This document shows, in pieces, positions 28,661-40,870 of a DNA stretch of 64,000 nt. This DNA comes from Beta vulgaris subsp. vulgaris (taxonomy: Eukaryota; Streptophyta; Magnoliopsida; Caryophyllales; Amaranthaceae). The notes below the pieces were generated by a model, which was not told the origin of the DNA, made no database searches, and was given only the letters and a program-made list of their open reading frames with translations. The first letter of the stretch is position 1. Every line of letters starts with the position of its first letter. A program made the translations under genes and the position numbers. The stretch is from contig NC_079206.1 in the NCBI RefSeq assembly GCF_026745355.1, positions 36,773,642 through 36,837,641 of the forward strand, written 5' to 3'.

Positions 28661-31157
28661 CAATACTTTACTTAATAAAAACTGAATCACATGACACTCA
28701 AGAATACGTTGCACGCCACTCATCCCATAAGTTTAAGGTAACTTTCCTAAAATACAACCATGATAACTTAGACTCCTAATAAACTAAAATCAGTAAATTT
28801 TAGACTTTAGTAAAACTAAAAAAACTCAGCTAAATAACTAATATTTTAACTAGCGATGCACTTAATTACAATTCAAATCTTCTTCAATCCAATCAACGAA
28901 ATCATCCATATTAATTGAAGGATCACCAAATCCAACACTAAAACACACTTACAGCTACAACTTTGAATTGCAAAATGGTCTAAATTCATAAATAAATAGA
29001 TCAAAAATATAATGAACTGAGTTGCCTTGTTGCATTGTGTAATTCTTAATTTGAATGCTCAACTAGGATATTTAAACATTCAAGAGAAACGCCAACTTTG
29101 AACAAGAACAAAAGGAATTCGAAAAATAGTAACAAGGATATTTTAATGTATGATAATTCCTGAAACACTCACAAAGAATCTCAAACACACTCAAACCACT
29201 CCTGGAATTAAGTTTTTTAAATACTAATAAGATTAACACTTCTAAAAATCTGATTAATGGTCGAAATTAGATTCTTAAACAATCATAAATTAACACAATT
29301 TTATGTAAATTCACTCAAATTGTCTGTCTCTTAATGATTAGAGTTGTATTATTTATAGTAGAAGAAGCAAGAAAACCTTGCTCTCCAAGACAGTCATAAG
29401 CCACATTTACCACTAGTAAATTAGGAAAGTATTCTCCCTTAACTATAGCCTAGAATCTAGCTAAATTTAAGAAAACCATAAATTATGGAAAGTTATGCAA
29501 TACTTTACTTAATAAAACTAAATCATACGACACTCAAGGATACGCCTTGCACGCCACTCATCCCAAAGTTTAAGGTAACTTTCCTAAAAAACAACCATGA
29601 TAACTTAGAATCCTAATAAACCAAAATCAGTTATAATTTTCAGACTTTAGTAAAACTAAAAACAACTCAGCTAAATAACTAATATTTTAACTAGCGATGA
29701 CACTTAATTACAATGCAAATCTTCTTCAATCCAATCAATGAAATCATCCATATTAATTGAAGGATCACCAAATCCAACACTAAAACACTATTACACTTTG
29801 AATTAAAATGGTCTAAATTCAATAAATAAATAGATCTGAAAATATAATGAACTTGAGTTGCCTTGTTGCATCTGTGTAATTCTTAATTTGAATGCTCAAC
29901 TAGGATATTTAAACATTCAAGAGAAACGCCAACTTTGAAAAAGAACAAAAGGAATTCGAAAAATAGTAACAAGGATATTTCTTAATGAATGATAATTCCT
30001 AAAACACTCACAAAGAATCTCAAACACACTCAAACCACTCCTGGAATTAAGTTGTTTAAATACTAATAAGATTAACACTTTTAAAAATCTGATTAATGGT
30101 CGAAATTAAGATTCTTGAAACAATCATAAACTTAACACAATTTTATGTAAATTCATCTAATGTTCTGTCTCTTAATGACGCTAGATTGTATTATTTATAG
30201 TGAAGAAGCAAGAAAACCTTGCTCTCAAGACAGTCATAACCACGATTTACCACTAGTAAATTAGGAAAGTATTCTCCCTTAACTGTACCTATAATCTAGC
30301 TAAATTTAAGAAAACAATAACTTATGGAAATTATGCAATACTTTACTAATAAAACTGAATCACACGAACTCAAGATACGCCTTGCACGCCACTCATCCAC
30401 AAGTTTAAGGTAACTTTCCTAAAATACAACCATGATAACTTAGACTCCTAATAAACTAAAATCAGTTATAATTTTCAACTTTAGTAAAATAAAAAAAACT
30501 CAGCTAAATAATAATATTTTAACTAGCAGTGACACTTAATTACAATGCAAATCTTCTTCAATCCAATCAACGAAATCATCCAATTAATTAAGGATCACCA
30601 AATCCAACACTAAAACACTACTTACAGCTTTGAATTACAAAATGGTCTAAATTCAATAAATAATTGATCAAAATATAATGAATTGAGTTGCCTTGTTGCA
30701 TCTGTGTAATTCTTTATTTGAATGCTCAACTAGGATATTTAAACATTCAAGAGAAACACCAACTTTGAAAAGAACAAAAGGAATTCGAAAAATAGTAACA
30801 AGGATATTTCTTAATGTATGATAATTCCTAAACACTCACAAAGAATCTCAAACAACTCAAACCACTCTGGAATTAAGTTTTTAAATACTAATAAGATTAA
30901 CACTTCTAAAATCTGATTAAGGTCGAAATTAAGATTCTTGAAACAATCATAAACTTAACAAATTTTATGTAAATTCACTCTAATTGTCTGTCTCTTAATG
31001 ACGTAGATTGTATTATTTATAGTAGAAAGAGCAAGAAACCTTGCTCTCAAGACAGTCATAAGCCACGATTTACCACTAGTAAATTAGGAAAGTATTCTCC
31101 CTTAACTTAGCCTAGAATCTAGCTAAATTTAAGAAAACAAAATTATGGAAAGTTATG
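27811..31157 (+). repeat. Satellite block F-A-G-H (right copy)
   Basis: Boundaries at 27811 (F, shared with the end of super-HOR copy 2), 28661 (A-like, CAGTAAATTTTAGAC with base losses), 29498 (G, TCCTAAAAAACAACC and GAATCCTAATAAACC) and 30336 (H, AATAATTGATC and ATTAAGGATC). The order is the same as at 3214-6580. Single-base losses are frequent, mostly in short A or T runs. Confidence 0.7.
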
Positions 31158-34100
31158 CAATACTTTACTTAATAACAACTAATCACTAGACACTCAAGAA
31201 TACGCCTTGCACGCCACTCATCCCACAAGTTTAAGGTAACTTTCCTAAAATACAACCATGATAACTTAGACTCCTAATAAACTAAAATCAGTTATAATTT
31301 TCAGACTTTAGTAAAACTAAAAACAACTCAGCTAAATAAATAATATTTTAACTAGCGATGACACTTAATTACAATGCAAATCTTATTCAATCCAATCATA
31401 GAAATCATCCATTTTAATTGAAGATCACAAATCCAACACTAAAACACTACTTACAGCTTAATTGAATAAAGACAAAATGGTCTAAATTAATAATAAATAG
31501 ATCAAAAAATATAATGAACTTGAGTTGCCTTGTTGCATCTGTGTAATTCTTAATTTGAATGCTCAACTAGGATATTTAAACATTCAAGAGAAACGCCAAC
31601 TTTGAACAAGAACAAAAGGAATTCGAAAAATAGTAACAAGGATATTTCTTAATGAATGATAATTCCTGAAACACTCACAAAGAATCTCAAACACACTCAA
31701 ACCACTCCTGGAATTAAGTTGTTAAATACTAATAAGATTAACACTTCTAAAAATCTGATTAATGGTGCGAAATTAAGATTCTTGAAAAATCATAAACTTA
31801 ACACAATTTTATGTAAATTCACTCAATTGTCTTCTCTTAATGACGTAGATTGTATTATTTATAGTAGAAGAAGCAAGAAAACCTTGCTCTCCAAGACAGT
31901 CATAAGCCACGATTTACCACTAGTAAATTAGGAAAGTATTCTCCCCTTAACTATAGCCTAGAATCTAGCTAAATTTAAGAAAACCATAAATTATGGAAAG
32001 TTATGCAATACTTTACTTATATAACAACTAAATCATACGACACTCAAGGATACGCCTTGCACGCCACTCATCCCATAAGTTTAAGGTAACTTTCCTAAAA
32101 TACAACCATGATAACTTAGATCTAATAAACAAAATCATTATAATTTTCAGACTTTAGTAAAACAAAAACAACTCAGCTAAATAAATAATATTTTAACTAG
32201 GATGACACTTAATTACAATGCAAATCTTCTTCAATCCAATCAAGAATCATCCATATTAATTGAAGGATCACCAAATCCAACACTAAAACACTACTTACAG
32301 CTTTGAATTCAAAATGTCTAAATTCAATAAATAAATAGATCAAAAATATAATGAACTTGATTGCCTTGTTGCATCTGTGTAATTCTTAATTTGAATGCTC
32401 AACTAGGATATTTAAACATTCAAGAGAAACGCCAACTTTGAAAAGAACAAAAGGAATTCGAAAAATAATAACAAGGACATTTCTTAATGAATGATAATTC
32501 CTAAAACACTCACAAAGAATCTCAAACACACTCAAACCACTCCTGGAATTAAGTTGTTTAAATACTAATAAGATTAACACTTCTAAAAATCTGATTAATT
32601 GTCGAAATTAAGATTCTTGAAACAATCATAAACTTAACACAATTTTATGTAAATTCATTCTAATTGCCTGTCTCTTAATGACGCTAGACTTTTTTATTAT
32701 AGTAGAAGAAGCAAGAAAACCTTGCTCTCCAAGACAGTCATAAGCCACGATTTACCACTAGTAAATTAGGAAAGTATTCTCCCTTAACTGTACCCTAGAA
32801 TCTAGCTAAATTTAAGAAAACAATAACTTATGGAAAATTATGCAATACTTTCCCTAATAACAACTGAATCACATGACACTCAAGAATACGCCTTGCACGC
32901 CACTCATCCCACAAGTTTAAGGTAACTTTCCTAAAATACAACCATGATAACTTAGACTCCTAATAAACTAAAATCAGTTATAATTTTCAGACTTTAGTAA
33001 AACTAAAAACAACTCAGCGAAATAACTAATATTTTAACTAGTGATGACACTTAATTACAATGCATATCTTCTTCAATCCAATCAACGAAATCATCCATAT
33101 TAATTGAAGGATCACAAATCCAACACTAAAACACTACTTACAGTACACTTTGAATTGCAAAATGGTCTAAATTCAATAAATAAATAGATCAAAAATATAA
33201 TGAACTTGAGTTGCCTTGTTGCATCTGTGTAATTCTTAATTTGAATGCTCAACTAGGATATTTAAACATTCAAGAGAAACGCCAACTTTGAACAGAACAA
33301 AAGGAATTCGAAAAATAGTAACAAGGATATTTCTTAATGATGATAATTCCTGAAACACTCACAAAGAATCTCAAACACACTCAAACGACTCCTGGAATTA
33401 AGTTGATTAAATACTAATAAGATTAACACTTCTAAAAATCTGATTAATGGTCGAAATTATGATTCTTGAAACAATCATAAACTTAACACAATTTTATGTA
33501 AATTCACTCAATTGTCTGTCTCTTAATGACTAGATTGTATTATTTATAGTAGAAGAAGCAGAAAACCTTGCTCTCCAAGACAGTCATAAGCCACGATTTA
33601 CCACTAGTAAATTAGGAAAGTATTCTCCCTTAACTATAGCCTAGAATCTAGCTAAATTTAAGAAAACATAAACTTATGGAAAGTTATGCAATACTTACTT
33701 AATAAAAACTGAATCATACGACACTCAAGGATACGCCTTGCACGCCACTCATCCCACAAGTTTAAGGTAACTTTCCTAAAATACAACCATGATAACTTAG
33801 ATCCTAATAAACCAAAATCAGTTATAATTTTCACACTTTAGTAAAACTAAAAACAACTCAGCTAAATAAATAATATTTTAACTAGCGATGACACTTAATT
33901 ACAATGCAAATCTTCTTCAATCCAATCAAGAAATCATCCATATTAATTGAAGGATCACCAAATCCAACACTAAAACACTACTTACATCTTTGAATTACAA
34001 AATGGTCTAAATTCAATAAATAAATAGATCAAAAATATAATGAACTTGATTGCCTTGTTGCATCTGTGTAATTCTTTATTTGAATGCTCAACTAGGATAT

Positions 34101-37100
34101 TTAAACATTCAAGAGAAACACCAACTTTGAAAAGAACAAAAGGAATTCGAAAAATAGTAACAAGGATATTTCTTAATGAATGATAATTCCTAAAACACTC
34201 ACAAAGAATCTCAAACACACTCAAACCACTCCTGGAATTAAGTTGTTTAAATACTAATAGATTAACACTTCTAAAAATCTGAATTAATGGTCGAAATTAA
34301 GATTCTTGAAACAATCATAAACTTAACACAATTTTTTGTAAATTCACTCTAATGTTCTGTCCCTTAATGATGCTAGAGTTGTATTATTTATATCGAAGAA
34401 GCAAGAAAACGTGGCTCTACAAGACAGTCATAATCCACGATTTACCACTAGTAAATTAGGAAAGTATTCTCCCTTAACTGTACCCTAGAATCTAGCTGAA
34501 TTTAAGAAAAAATAATTATGGAAAGTTATGCAATACTTTACTTAATAAACGGAATCACACGACACTCAAGGATACGCCTTGCACGCCACTCATCCCACAA
34601 GTTTTAGGTAACTTTCCTAAAATACAACCATGATAACTTAGACTCCTAATAAACTAAAATCAGTTATAATTTTCAAACTTTAGTAAAACTAAAAACAACT
34701 CAGCTAAATAACTAATATTTTAACCAGCGATGACACTTAATTACAATGCAAATCTTATTCAATCCAATCAACGAAATCATCCATATTAATTGAAGGATCA
34801 CAAATCCAACACTAAAACACTACTTACAGCTCACTTTGAATTGCAAAATGGTCTAAATTCAATAAATAAATAGATCAAAAATATAATGAACTTGAGTTGC
34901 CTTGTTGCATCTGTGTAATTCTTAATTTGAATGCTCAACTAGGATATTTAAACATTCAAGAGAAACGCCAACTTTGAACAGAACAAAAGGAATTCGAAAA
35001 ATAGTAACAAGGATATTTCTTAATGAATGATAATTCCTGAAACACTCACAAAGAATCTCAAACACACTCAAACCACTCCTGGAATTAAGTTGTTTAAATA
35101 CTAATAAGATTAACATTCTAAAAATCTATTAATGGTCGAAATTAAGATTCTTGAAACAATCATAAACTTAACACAATTTTATGTAAATTCACTCTAATTG
35201 TCTGTTCTCTTAATGACGTTAGACTTGTATTATTTATAGTAGAAGAAGCAAGAAAACCTTGCTCTCCAAGACAGTCATAAGCCACGATTTACCACTAGTA
35301 AATTAGGAAAGTATTCTCCCTTAACTATAGCCTAGAATCTAGCTAAATTTAAGAAAAAATAATTATGGAAAGTTATGCAATACTTTACTTAATAACAGAA
35401 TCATACGACACTCAAGGATACGCCTTGCACGCCACTCATCCCATAAGTTTAAGGTAACTTTCCTAAAATACAACCATGATAACTTAGACTCCTAATAAAC
35501 CAAAATCAGTTATAATTTTCAGACTTTAGTAAAACTAAAAACAACTCAGCTAAATAAATAATATTTTAACTAGCGATGACACTTAATTACAATGCAAATC
35601 TTCTTCTAATCCAATCAAGAAATCATCCATATTAATTGAAGGATCCAAATCCAACACTAAACATAACTATGCTACAACTTTGAATTACAAAATGGTCTAA
35701 ATTCAATAAATAAATAGATCAAAAAATATAATGAACTTGAGTTGCCTTGTTGCATCTGTGTAATTCTTAATTTGAATGCTCAACTAGGATATTTAAACAT
35801 TCAAGAGAAACGCCAACTTTGAACAGAACAAAAGGAATTCGAAAAATAGTAACAAGGATATTTCTTAATGAATGATAATTCCTGAAACACTCACAAAGAA
35901 TCTCAAACACACTCAAACCACTCCTGGAATTAAGTTGACTAAATACTAATAAGATTAACACTTCTAAAAATCTGATTAATGGGCGAAATTAAGATTCTTG
36001 AAACAATCATAAACTTAACACAATTTTATGTAAATTCACTCAAATTGTCTGTCTCTTAATGACGTTAGATTGTATTATTTATAGTAGAAAAAGCAAGAAA
36101 ACATTGCTCTCTAAGACAGTCATAAGCCACGATTTACCACTAGTAAATTAGGAAAGTATTCTCCCTTAACAATAGCCTAGAATCTAGCTAAATTTAAGAA
36201 AACATAACTTATGGAAAGTTATGCAATACTTTACTAATAACAACTAAATCATACGACACTCAAGGATACGCCTTGCACGCCACTCATCCCAAAGTTTAAG
36301 GTAACTTTCCTAAAATACAACCATGATACTTAGATATCTAATAAACCAAAATCATTATAATTTTCAGACTTTAGTAAAACTAAAAACAACTCAGCTAAAT
36401 AAATAATATTTTAACTAGGATGACACTTAATTACAATGCAAATCTTCTTCAATCCAATAAGAAATCATCCATATTAATTGAAGGATCACCAAATCCAACA
36501 CTAAAACACTACTTACAGCTTTGAATTACAAAATGGTCTAAATTTAATAAATAAATAGATCAAAAAATATAATGAACTTGAGTTGCCTTGTTGCATCTGT
36601 GTAATTCTTTATTTGAATGCTCAACTAGGATATTTAAACATTCAAGAGAAACACCAACTTTGAAAAGAACAAAAGGAATTCGAAAAATAGTAACAAGGAT
36701 ATTTCTTAATGAATGATAATTCCTGAAACACTCACAAAGAATCTCAAACACACTCAAACCACTCCTGGAATTAAGTTGTAAATACTAATAAGATTAACAC
36801 TTCTAAAAATCTGATTAATGGGCGAAATTAAGATTCTTGAAACAATCATAAACTTAACACAATTTTATGTAAATTCACTCAAATTGTCTGTCTCTTAATG
36901 ACGTTAGAGTTGTATTATTATATAAGAGCAAGAAAACATTGCTCTCTAAGACAGTCATAAGCCACGATTTACCACTAGTAAATTAGGAAAGTATTCTCCC
37001 TTAACAATAGCCTAGAATCTAGCTAAATTTAAGAAAACCATAAATTATGGAAAGTTATGCAATACTTACTTAATAACAACTAATCATACGACACTCAAGG

Positions 37101-39588
37101 ATACGCCTTGCACGCCACTCATCCCACAAGTTTAAGGTAACTTTCCTAAAATACAACCATGATAACTTAGATCCTAATAAACCAAAATCATTATAATTTT
37201 CAGACTTTAGTAAAACTAAAAACAACTCAGCTAAATAAATAATATTTTAACTAGCGATGACACTTAATTACAATGCAAATCTTCTTCAATCCAATCAATG
37301 AAATCATCCATATTAATTGAAGGATCACCAAATCCAACACTAAAACACTACTTACAGCTTTGAATTACAAAATGATCTAAATTCAATAAATAAATAGATC
37401 AGAAAATATAATGAACTTGATTGCCTTGTTGCATCTGTGTAATTCTTAATTTGAATGCTCAACTAGGATATTTAAACATTCAAGAGAAACGCCAACTTTG
37501 AAAAGAACAAAAGGAATTCGAAAAATATAACAAGGATTTTCTTAATGAATGATAATTCCTAAAACACTCAAAAGAATCTCAAACACACTCAAACCACTCC
37601 TGGAATTAAGTTGTTTAAATACTAATAAGATTAACACTTCTAAAAATCTGATTAATTGTCGAAATTAAGATTCTTGAAACAATCATAAACTTAACACAAT
37701 TTTATGTAAATTCATTCTAATTGCCTGTCTCTTAATGACGCTAGACTTTTATTATTTATAGTAGAAGAAGCAGAAAAAGCTCTCCAAGACAATCATAAGC
37801 CACGATTTACCACTAGTAAATTAGGAAAGTATTCTCCCTTAACTGTGGCCTAGAATCTAGCTAAATTTAAGAAAACTATAACTTATGGAAAATTATGCAA
37901 TACTTTCCCTAATAACAACTGAATCACAGGACACTCAAGAATACGCCTTGCACGCCACTCATCCCACAAGTTTAAGGTAACTTTCCTAAAATACAACCAT
38001 GATAACTTAGACTCCTAATAAACTAAAATCAGTTATAATTTTCAGACTTTAGTAAAACTAAAAACAACTCAGCGAAATAACTAATATTTTAACTAGGATG
38101 ACACTTAATTACAATGCAAATCTTCTTCAATCCAATCAAGAAATCATCCATATTAATTGAAGGATCACCAAATCCAACACTAAAACACTACTTACAGCTT
38201 TGAATTACAAAATGGTCTAAATTAATAAATAAATAGATAAAAAATATAATGAACTTGAGTTGCCTTGTTGCATCTGTGTAATTCTTTATTTGAATGCTCA
38301 ACTAGGATATTTAAACATTCAAGAGAAACACCAACTTTGAAAAGAACAAAAGGAATTCGAAAAATAGTAACAAGGATATTTCTTAATGTATGATAATTCC
38401 CGAAACACTCACAAAGAATCTCAAACACACTCAAACCACTCCTGGAATTAAGTTGACTAAATACTAATAAGATTAACACTTCTAAAAATCTGATTAATGG
38501 GCGAAATTAAGATTCTTGAAACAATCATAAACTTAACACAATTTTATGTAAATTCACTCAAATTGTCTGTCTCTTAATGACGTTAGAGTTGTATTATTTA
38601 TAGTAGAAAAAGCAAGACCTTGCTCTAAGACAGTCATAAGCCACGATTTACCACTAGTAAATTAGGAAAGTATTCTCCCTTAACTATAGCCTAGAATCTA
38701 GCTAAATTTAAGAAAACCATAAATTATTGAAAGTTATGCAATACTTTACTTAATAACAACTAAATCATACGACACTCAAGGATACGCCTTGCACGCCACT
38801 CATCCCATAAGTTTAAGGTAACTTTCCTAAAATACAACCATGATAACTTAGAATCATAATAAACCAAAATCATTATAATTTTCAGACTTTAGTAAAACTA
38901 AAAACAACTCAGCTAAATAAATAATATTTTAACTAGTGATGACACTTAATTACAATGCAAATCTTCTTCAATCCAATCAATGAAATCATCCATATTAATT
39001 GAAGGATCACCAAATCCAACACTAAAACACTACTTACAGCTTTGAATTACAAAATGGTCTAAATTTAATAAATAAATAGATCAAAAAATATAATGAACTT
39101 GAGTTGCCTTGTTGCATCTGTGTAATTCTTTATTTGAATGCTCAACTAGGATATTTAAACATTCAAGAGAAACGCCAACTTTGAACATGAACAAAAGGAA
39201 TTCGAAAAATAGTAACAAGGATATTTCTTAATGTATGATAATTCCTGAAACACTCACAAAGAATCTCAAACACACTCAAACCACTCCTGGAATTAAGTTG
39301 ACTAAATACTAATAAGATTAACACTTCTAAAAATCTGATTAATGGTCGAAATTAAGATTCTTAAAACAATCATAAACTTAACAGAATTTTATGTAAATTC
39401 ACTCTAATTGTCTGTCTCTTAATGACGCTAGACTTGTATTATTTATTGTAGAAGAAGCAAGAAAACCTTGCTCTCCAAGACAGTCATAAGTCACGATTTA
39501 CCACTAGTAAATTAGGAAAGTATTCTCCCTTAACTGTAACCTAGAATCTAGCTAAATTTAAGAAAACAATAACTTCTGGAAAGTTATG
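31158..39588 (+). repeat. Satellite monomers outside the HOR, right flank
   Basis: Ten monomers start at 31158, 32006, 32843, 33689, 34531, 35378, 36224, 37060, 37898 and 38739, with lengths of 836-850 bp. They lack the A-E diagnostic variants but share smaller variants among themselves, for example AAGTTGACTAAATAC (35933, 38452, 39296), GGGCGAAATTAAG (35981, 36821, 38500) and ATTCTTTATTTGAATG (34073, 36606, 38281). I see no strict higher-order period here. Confidence 0.75.
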
Positions 39589-40400
39589 CAATACTTTACT
39601 TAATAACAACTAAATCACACGACACTCAAGGATACGCCTTGCACGCCACTCATCCCGCAAGTTTAAGCTAACTTTCCGAAAATACAACCATGATAACTAA
39701 GACTCCTAATAAACTAAAATCAGTTATAATTTTTGGACTTTAATAAAACTAAAAACAACTTAGCTAAATAACTAATATTTTAACCGACGATGGCACTACA
39801 TTACAATGCAAATCTTCTTCAATCAAATCAACGAAATCATCCATATTAATTTAAGGATCACCAAATCCAACACTAAAACACTACTTACAGCTTTGAATTA
39901 CAAAATGGTCTAAATTTAATAAATAAATAGATCAAATAATATAATGAACTTGAGTTGCCTTGTTGCATCTGTGTAATTCTTAATTTGAATGCTCAACTAG
40001 GATATTTAAACATTCAAGAGAAACGCCAATTTTGAACAAGAACAATAAGAATTCAAAAAATAGCAACAAGAATATTTCTTAATGAATGATCACTCCTGAA
40101 ACACTCACAAAGAATCTCAAACACACTCAAACCACTCCTGGAATTAAGTTGTTTAAATACTAATCAGATTAACACTCCTAAATATCCAATTAATAGTTGC
40201 AATTGAGATTCATCAAACAATCACAAACTTAACACAATTTTATTTAAATTCACTCTAAGCGTCTATCTCTTAATGAGGCTGGAGTTGTATTAATTATAGT
40301 AGCAGAAGCAAGAAAACCTTGCTCTCCAAGACAGTCATATGGCACGATTTACCACTAGTAAATTAGGATAGTATTCTCCCTTAATTTTAGCCTAGAATTT
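39589..40400 (+). repeat. Last, most diverged satellite monomer
   Basis: This terminal unit departs most from the consensus: TTTAACCGACGATGGC in place of TTTAACTAGCGATGAC, ATATCCAATTAATAGTTGC, GATTCATCAAACAATCAC, TTAATGAGGCTGG and CATATGGCACG. It stops inside the motif GCCTAGAAT-CTAGC at about 40400. Divergence at an array edge is expected where homogenisation by unequal exchange is weakest. Confidence 0.8.
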
Positions 40401-40439
40401 ATGCGTATGAGGAGCATCAAGTTTGACAATCCTAGTTCT
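40401..40439. other. Satellite-to-transposon junction, 39 bp
   Basis: A short unmatched stretch between the last satellite base and the CACTA element. Its right end (CCTAGTTCT) continues across the CACTA insertion into GTTAGGATTC at 46625. That fits the L-family LTR, where the other copy reads CTTGGTTCTGTTAGGATTC on the minus strand. The first ~25 bases have no match that I can see. Confidence 0.5.
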
Positions 40440-40870
40440 CACTACTACAAAAATTGCCAAAGAGACTACTTATAGGAGGCCGGTTGAGGTTACTAACCCA
40501 TTTCTTAAATGTAGGAAACCATTGATTATCTAAAACCAGTCTCTTAAGTTTAAGTATTTGATTAATAAAAAAAAGTTGTTGTGAAATAAGAGATTGTTTC
40601 CAAGTAAAACTGGTTTCCTTGATATATTTTATTTTTTTAATTCAATTTTTCTTTTCAACATAATACACTATTATACGTATGTATTGTTATTGTGAAGATT
40701 TAGGAGACTACTTCTAACTTCAACCGGTTTCCTAAAAATAATATTTCTAAAATTTACTATTTTTTTAATTAATAGTAATGCAGTATAAATTTTATATATA
40801 AAACTATTTACTTTTAAAATTATGCAACAAATACAATAGGAAAAAAAACTACCTCTCCTAATATTATTCT
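40440..40870. repeat. Left subterminal repeat region of the outer CACTA
   Basis: Variants of one short motif occur many times in both orientations: GGAGGCCGGTTGAGG, GGAAACCATTG, ACCAGTCTCTTAAG, AAACTGGTTTCC, GGAGACTACTTC, AACCGGTTTCCTAA. The mirrored region at 46340-46621 contains the same motifs (GAAACCGGTTGTGG, GGAGACTGGTTTT, GGTCTCCTAAC, GGAAACCAGAC). In CACTA elements such arrays bind the transposase. Confidence 0.7.

Larger units (their letters stand above)
1..40400 (+). repeat. Satellite array, ~48 head-to-tail monomers of ~0.78-0.86 kb
   Basis: A single AT-rich unit recurs without interruption and always in the same orientation. I phased it on the landmark CAATACTTTA, whose first base falls at 822, 1637, 2427, 3214, 4072, 4929, 5779, 6581, 7431, 8287, 9146, 10346, 11204 and so on to 38739 and 39589. 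Spacings are mostly 784-859 bp; one is 1200 bp. Well-conserved blocks include GATCACCAAATCCAACAC, TTACCACTAGTAAATTAGG and ACGCCTTGCACGCCACTC. Each monomer carries short inverted repeats, for example CAAGG-ATACG-CCTTG and ATAACTT-ATGG-AAAGTTAT. The array starts before the window and ends near 40400. I do not recognise the family. Reading frames inside it (a recurring ~64-codon minus-strand frame) are explained by the repeat and are not called as genes. Confidence 0.97.

Noticed and set aside
5320..38479. A recurring ~64-residue minus-strand reading frame (LSVFEILCECFRNYHSLRN-like) in many satellite monomers
   Set aside because: It recurs only because the monomer recurs. Its length varies with single-base indels, many monomers lack it, and it has no promoter or recognisable domain.
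1..40400. CRISPR-like regular repetition
   Set aside because: The repeats are ~850 bp, contiguous and without spacers in an AT-rich plant context; this is satellite DNA.
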